9,114 nucleotides of DNA from the NCBI GenBank assembly GCA_002348535.1, contig DEBL01000364.1:1-9114 (forward strand), written 5' to 3'. Positions 5,743-9,114 of this stretch are shown here, one piece after another. The translations under genes and the position numbers were made by a program. Positions within the stretch are counted from its first letter, which is position 1, and each line of letters begins with the position of its first letter. The notes beneath the pieces were generated by a model. It saw only the letters and a program-made list of their open reading frames with translations. It ran no database searches and had not been told where the DNA came from. Source of the DNA: Deltaproteobacteria bacterium UBA2957 (GTDB taxonomy: Bacteria; Myxococcota_A; UBA796).

Positions 5743-7925
5743 TCCGAGGGCACCAGAACGAGGTACGCCTTGCCCGGACCGATGGGTTCGTCGCTGTGCA
5801 CATCACCCTGCCAAGCGCCAAACAGCAGGTCGCTAAGCCCGTCGCCGTTGACGTCACCTGCCGTACTGACGGTGTACCCAGCCTCGTCCAACCGTTCTTC
5901 ACCAATGAATCGCACATCGGAATCCTGCAACTCCATCACTCCGTCGTCGATTGATGCGCCCATCACCAAATATGCGCGCCCCACTCGGTCACCCGCACTT
6001 CGGGCACCAATTAGAACGTCGGCACGTCCGTCCCCATCCACCTCACCGGCTGGCGCCACCGATCGCCCGGCTTGGTCTGACCAGAACTGACCTTGAAATC
6101 TCACATCGGCCGCGCTTGCCCCCTGAAGACTCGGGCCCAAGCTCGCACCCCGGATCAGGTATACAGCCCCCCGCTCCGAGTCGGTCGTGTGCGCTCCGAA
6201 GGCGATGTCATCCAGACCGTCCGCATCCACATCACCCACGCCTGCGGCTTGATACCCCATCCAGCCGCCTTCTTCTTCCGCCCAGTAGGCGTAGTCGGCG
6301 TCAGCCAATGACGTCACACTGCCGGGCGCCCCAAGAGAAGCGCCGAGGATGACATATCCCTTGCCTGCATCGAACCCACCGGCTTCATGGCGCCGGGCGC
6401 CGACCACGAGATCGTTCAACCCATCGCCATCGACGTCGTAGGCTGCACGCGCGGCATGGCCGGCCGCATTGTTCGCGGTCTCGCCGACAAACATCACCTC
6501 TTCCGTCCCCACCGTCCGCTCGAGACCAGTGGTGATGCTGGCGCCCAACACCACATACACCATCCCTGTGTTCTCTCCCGCTGATGCGTGACCGTAGGCT
6601 CCCATCACGAACTCGGGGATCCCATCGCCGTCCATATCGCCAAGGCCGCCGACCGCGTGCCCCAGCCGGTTGTCTTGGGCCTCTCCGATGAATGTGGCAT
6701 CGGCATCGGCAAGAGGCCGGACCCCGGGAGTCAGGGAGTTCCCAAAAATGACATACACCCGACCGTTGTCGATCACAGGGTTGTCGTTTCGGTATCCACA
6801 GATCAAAAAGTCATCGAGCCCATCGTTGTCGATGTCTCCCGCCGGCCCCACCGCATGACCCGCCTCGTCGCCTTCCATTTCTCCAACAAAGGCAATGGGA
6901 AGGGATGCGAGTTCGACATCGCCTCCGCCCGGATCAAGATCTGCCGCACGGACGAGGTACACCTTTCCCCCGTCGATGGCGCCCTCCCCGTTGAAGTAGG
7001 CAGGAATCAGGAAATCACCCAATCCGTCGGCATCCACGTCACCGATAAAACTAAGGCTCGCGCCCGCCACGTCACCGGGGTTTTCGCCGAGAAACCGATA
7101 GTCTGCGTTGGCGAGTTCATAGGTCGATTCGTCCCACCCACTAAAGCTGCCACTGATGCGCACCGATTTTGTGGTCGTTGTGGACCAATCGTCCCCGTCA
7201 AAGGCCGATACGGCGCACGACCACTCCTCGCCCGCTTGAATGTTCTCCGCTCGGACCTCGCTCGGGTCGGGTGGCGGCTCCGGGGGAAGATCACCGGTGT
7301 CCCATGAGCCCGGCCGGTCGCCACCATCCGATGGCGGCGGCGGTCGCGCCGACCACGCTTCACCGTTCCGAAGCCACTCCATCTTGTATGTGATTCGATC
7401 TTCATCAAAGTCGCCCACACCGACCACCTCACAGCGAAGGGCATCCACTTGGGCAAACGGTGCCTCCGGGGTCAGCTTGACACCCGGTGCGGGCGGAGGC
7501 GTGTTCTGGATGATCACTGTGTTGGATGGGGTGCCCGCGCCCTCCTCGTCCAAGGGCTCAACGACCAGACTGACCGCATCACCCTTCTCAAAATATTTCC
7601 ATCCATGCAGGTGGTCGGCGGTTCCTGTGGACTCGACACCGTTGACAAACCATCGGTACCGAACCGGATAGTCCCCAAACGGCAGGCCGGTATCGACACG
7701 TTCGCCGTCGATCACCACATGGGAAATGAGCGAGTCATTGGTCCGGGCATCGAGGGGCCCAATGGTGACACGCTGAATGGGGCCCCCCATAACGATGGGC
7801 ACACAGCGACCGCTGTTGTCGCGGCCGAAGCCCTCCATGCACGACTCCTCTTTGGAGCAACCGGTCAGGATGGACACCATGATGGCAAGCAGCAACTTCA
7901 CCCCATCAATGTAGCTGACACTCAC
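5739..7925 (-). CDS. FG-GAP seven-repeat beta-propeller lipoprotein with two Ig-like domains (gene B)
   Basis: The product has 728 residues. A good lipoprotein signal ends in ILTGC with Cys23 as the lipidation site. Cys29 and Cys41 follow in a motif spaced exactly as in gene C (C-x5-C-x11-C, EGFG, SGRCVPIV). Two Ig/PKD-like units occupy about 50-140 and 141-258. The second has Cys165 and Cys237 and a Pro/Asp-rich insert at 195-222. The propeller runs from about 274 to the end, with seven calcium loops at Gly295, 363, 429, Tyr496, Gly564, 627 and 690; spacing is 63-68 residues. The start is GTG 7923-7925, overlapping the gene A stop (GTGA), with GAGG four bases upstream. An internal GTG at 7899-7901 would give a neat 15-residue signal beginning MKLLLAIM and is a real alternative. 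The protein is predicted to be anchored in the envelope; calcium binding and adhesion are family-level inference. Confidence 0.9.
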   Translation of the reverse strand: MSVSYIDGVKLLLAIMVSILTGCSKEESCMEGFGRDNSGRCVPIVMGGPIQRVTIGPLDARTNDSLISHVVIDGERVDTGLPFGDYPVRYRWFVNGVESTGTADHLHGWKYFEKGDAVSLVVEPLDEEGAGTPSNTVIIQNTPPPAPGVKLTPEAPFAQVDALRCEVVGVGDFDEDRITYKMEWLRNGEAWSARPPPPSDGGDRPGSWDTGDLPPEPPPDPSEVRAENIQAGEEWSCAVSAFDGDDWSTTTTKSVRISGSFSGWDESTYELANADYRFLGENPGDVAGASLSFIGDVDADGLGDFLIPAYFNGEGAIDGGKVYLVRAADLDPGGGDVELASLPIAFVGEMEGDEAGHAVGPAGDIDNDGLDDFLICGYRNDNPVIDNGRVYVIFGNSLTPGVRPLADADATFIGEAQDNRLGHAVGGLGDMDGDGIPEFVMGAYGHASAGENTGMVYVVLGASITTGLERTVGTEEVMFVGETANNAAGHAARAAYDVDGDGLNDLVVGARRHEAGGFDAGKGYVILGASLGAPGSVTSLADADYAYWAEEEGGWMGYQAAGVGDVDADGLDDIAFGAHTTDSERGAVYLIRGASLGPSLQGASAADVRFQGQFWSDQAGRSVAPAGEVDGDGRADVLIGARSAGDRVGRAYLVMGASIDDGVMELQDSDVRFIGEERLDEAGYTVSTAGDVNGDGLSDLLFGAWQGDVHSDEPIGPGKAYLVLVPSE
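5742..7106 (-). repeat. Seven-unit FG-GAP propeller-encoding repeat region of gene B
   Basis: Seven units of 63-68 codons carry the loops GDVDADG, GDIDNDG, GDMDGDG, YDVDGDG, GDVDADG, GEVDGDG and GDVNGDG, followed by hydrophobic strands such as DFLICGY and DLVVGA. The unit spacing is more even than in gene C, with no large insert. Confidence 0.85.
7791..7805. repeat. Short direct repeat shared by genes B and C (copy in B)
   Basis: These 15 bases match 5641-5655 exactly and lie at the same place in the paralogous N-terminal Cys motif. Confidence 0.7.
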
Positions 7926-9114
7926 GGAACCTCACAGTCCGGAAAGGCAACTACTTCACCACCACCCCCATGATGGGCCGCGATGCTCGCGTCCATCCAG
8001 GCGACATACGGCACACCGCGGTCGGTGTCGATCAGCGTCCCGCGGCTGCAACCCACCCCGGCAAACCCAGCTTCACTGAGGGGTGCCGAGCGCACCCAGC
8101 CGCCCTCCTCATACGGTTTTGCAACCGCAAGCGGGTTGTCCATGATCAACTTGCAGAGCGTGTCTGCATCGCTCTGGTCGCAGCCCGGTGGCCCAGCCCA
8201 TGAACACATACCGTAACAATACAACTGCTCAACCTCCGAGAAGTCCCACCGGCACGTCTCCGGGTCAATGTCGATCTCGGTAAACGGGCTCACGGGTGGG
8301 TCGACCTCTTCGCCGGCCTGCAGAATGCCATCTCCGCACCCCGGAGGCGGACTGTCCAGCTCAGCGCTCACGACGGCCGTTTCTCCAGCTTCTTCATCGT
8401 CCCATACGGTGACCGCACACGCCCACAACTCGCCGGGTACGGTGTCAACTGCCGGAACGGTGTCGCCTGTCCAATCGTCGGTCAACGGCCCGGTCCATGC
8501 CATTCCTGTGTCTCCAATCTCAACGTCTGGATAGGGATAGGCATCTCGTTCCCACTCCACGCTGTAGTAGAGAGGGTCTCCGTCGGCATCGAAGCCTGGC
8601 TCTCGAACACGGCACCACACGTCATCTCGCCCGCCGACGGGCGATTCCGGCACCAACTCGATCTCGGGTGCTGTCGGCGGCGAGTTCTGTACCCACACCG
8701 GATCTGCATCCACCCATCCACCAGCTGATTCATCATCCATCGGCATCATGGACAGCCCCACAAGCTGGTGCTTGTCGAACCAGACTCCCCCGTCGAGCGT
8801 GCCCGAATCACCGCCAACGACCGCCTCATCGACGGTCCACACATGCGCAAACGCTACGTCGTCTCCATCGGCATCGAGCACCGTAACGATCGGAGTCGCC
8901 ACCGCATCGGTGGTCAGGGGATCCGGTCCAATTTCAACGCGATCAATCACCGGGGGTGTATTGATCACCGCTCGCGTGGCGATTCCCGGAGCGCCTTCTC
9001 CAAGGCCATCGGATGCGTACACACGCACCTCCCACAGGTGCCCTTTGGCCGTCTGGTCCGATTCGAGTGTGCCCGACTCGGCCCGCACCTCACCCCCTTG
9101 ATACCACTCAAACC
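7922..9114 (-). CDS. Multi-Ig/PKD-like surface protein with cysteine-rich C-terminal domain (gene A, 5' truncated by window)
   Basis: The frame is open to the window edge, giving 396 complete codons before the stop at 7922-7924; the true start is outside. A GTG at 9086-9088 lies mid-domain (preceded by FEWYQGGE) and is not a credible start. Counting from the edge, at least three Ig/PKD-like units are visible. They are separated by linkers NTPPVI, NSPPTAPEI and SPPPG; the second unit contains the acidic turn DADGDDV and the third has Cys167 and Cys232 as a likely disulfide. From Cys259 a Cys-rich region starts with CGDGILQAGEEVDPP and continues with CRWDFSEVEQLYCYGMC and GCDQSDADTLCKL; eight Cys are seen in total (259, 287, 299, 303, 311, 320, 355, 393). 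The opening resembles the CGDG...GEECDDG repeats of myxobacterial secreted proteins, but Val replaces the usual Cys after GEE. No FG-GAP repeat is seen. The stop overlaps the gene B start (GTGA), suggesting one operon. Function unknown; extracellular by inference. Confidence 0.82.
   Translation of the reverse strand, partial: FEWYQGGEVRAESGTLESDQTAKGHLWEVRVYASDGLGEGAPGIATRAVINTPPVIDRVEIGPDPLTTDAVATPIVTVLDADGDDVAFAHVWTVDEAVVGGDSGTLDGGVWFDKHQLVGLSMMPMDDESAGGWVDADPVWVQNSPPTAPEIELVPESPVGGRDDVWCRVREPGFDADGDPLYYSVEWERDAYPYPDVEIGDTGMAWTGPLTDDWTGDTVPAVDTVPGELWACAVTVWDDEEAGETAVVSAELDSPPPGCGDGILQAGEEVDPPVSPFTEIDIDPETCRWDFSEVEQLYCYGMCSWAGPPGCDQSDADTLCKLIMDNPLAVAKPYEEGGWVRSAPLSEAGFAGVGCSRGTLIDTDRGVPYVAWMDASIAAHHGGGGEVVAFPDCEVP

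Noticed and set aside
3838..7106. Possible DNA tandem repeats or a CRISPR-like array
   Set aside because: The periodicity of about 190-250 bases is a protein repeat with diverged DNA. There are no identical repeats with regular spacers.
6588..7307. A 239-codon plus-strand open frame opposite gene B
   Set aside because: It is the antisense shadow of the propeller repeats; its 'IHI' and 'IVVDVS' pieces are complements of the calcium-loop codons. The minus-strand frame has clear domains.

Overview
The window is GC-rich bacterial DNA, judged by eye, and nearly every base is coding. The style of its surface proteins suggests a large-genome lineage of the former Deltaproteobacteria, such as Myxococcota. 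That style includes FG-GAP propeller lipoproteins, Ig/PKD-like units joined by 'NTAPTAP'-type linkers, acidic 'DTG' linkers and a CGDG...GEE cysteine-rich tail. The placement is inferred from protein style, because no rRNA or marker gene is present.

Left part, 1-3845. The first 103 bases hold the last 33 codons of an upstream gene whose product looks like a secreted beta-repeat protein. Sixteen bases later a complete phospho-sugar mutase of the PGM2/PmmB/PgcA type begins (120-1790, +). It converges, with two bases between the stop codons, on a minus-strand gene for a 222-residue protein with one canonical EF-hand (1793-2461). A 172-base divergent intergenic region follows. Next comes a plus-strand pair with an ATGA overlap: sfsA (2635-3345) and an O6-methylguanine-DNA methyltransferase gene, ogt (3342-3845).

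Right part, 3835-9114, is all minus strand. Three genes are chained by 4-base stop/start overlaps. In transcription order they are: gene A (7922-9114, 5' end outside the window), with at least three Ig/PKD-like units and a cysteine-rich C-terminal domain; gene B (5739-7925), a lipoprotein with two Ig-like units and a propeller; and gene C (3835-5742), a probable lipoprotein with one Ig-like unit and a propeller. B and C each carry exactly seven FG-GAP/calcium-loop repeats, the number expected for one closed seven-bladed integrin-alpha-like beta-propeller. They also share an N-terminal Cys motif right after the lipobox. Matching blades resemble each other more than neighbouring blades do, so the two genes probably arose by duplication of a whole gene.

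How the genes work together: the mutase serves central sugar-phosphate metabolism. sfsA and ogt are translationally coupled and may share a nucleic-acid-related context. Genes A-B-C look like one operon for envelope-anchored or secreted calcium-dependent proteins, possibly adhesive, with unknown ligand. No RNA gene, mobile element, CRISPR array or convincing terminator was found. The most distinctive part is the A-B-C surface-protein operon.
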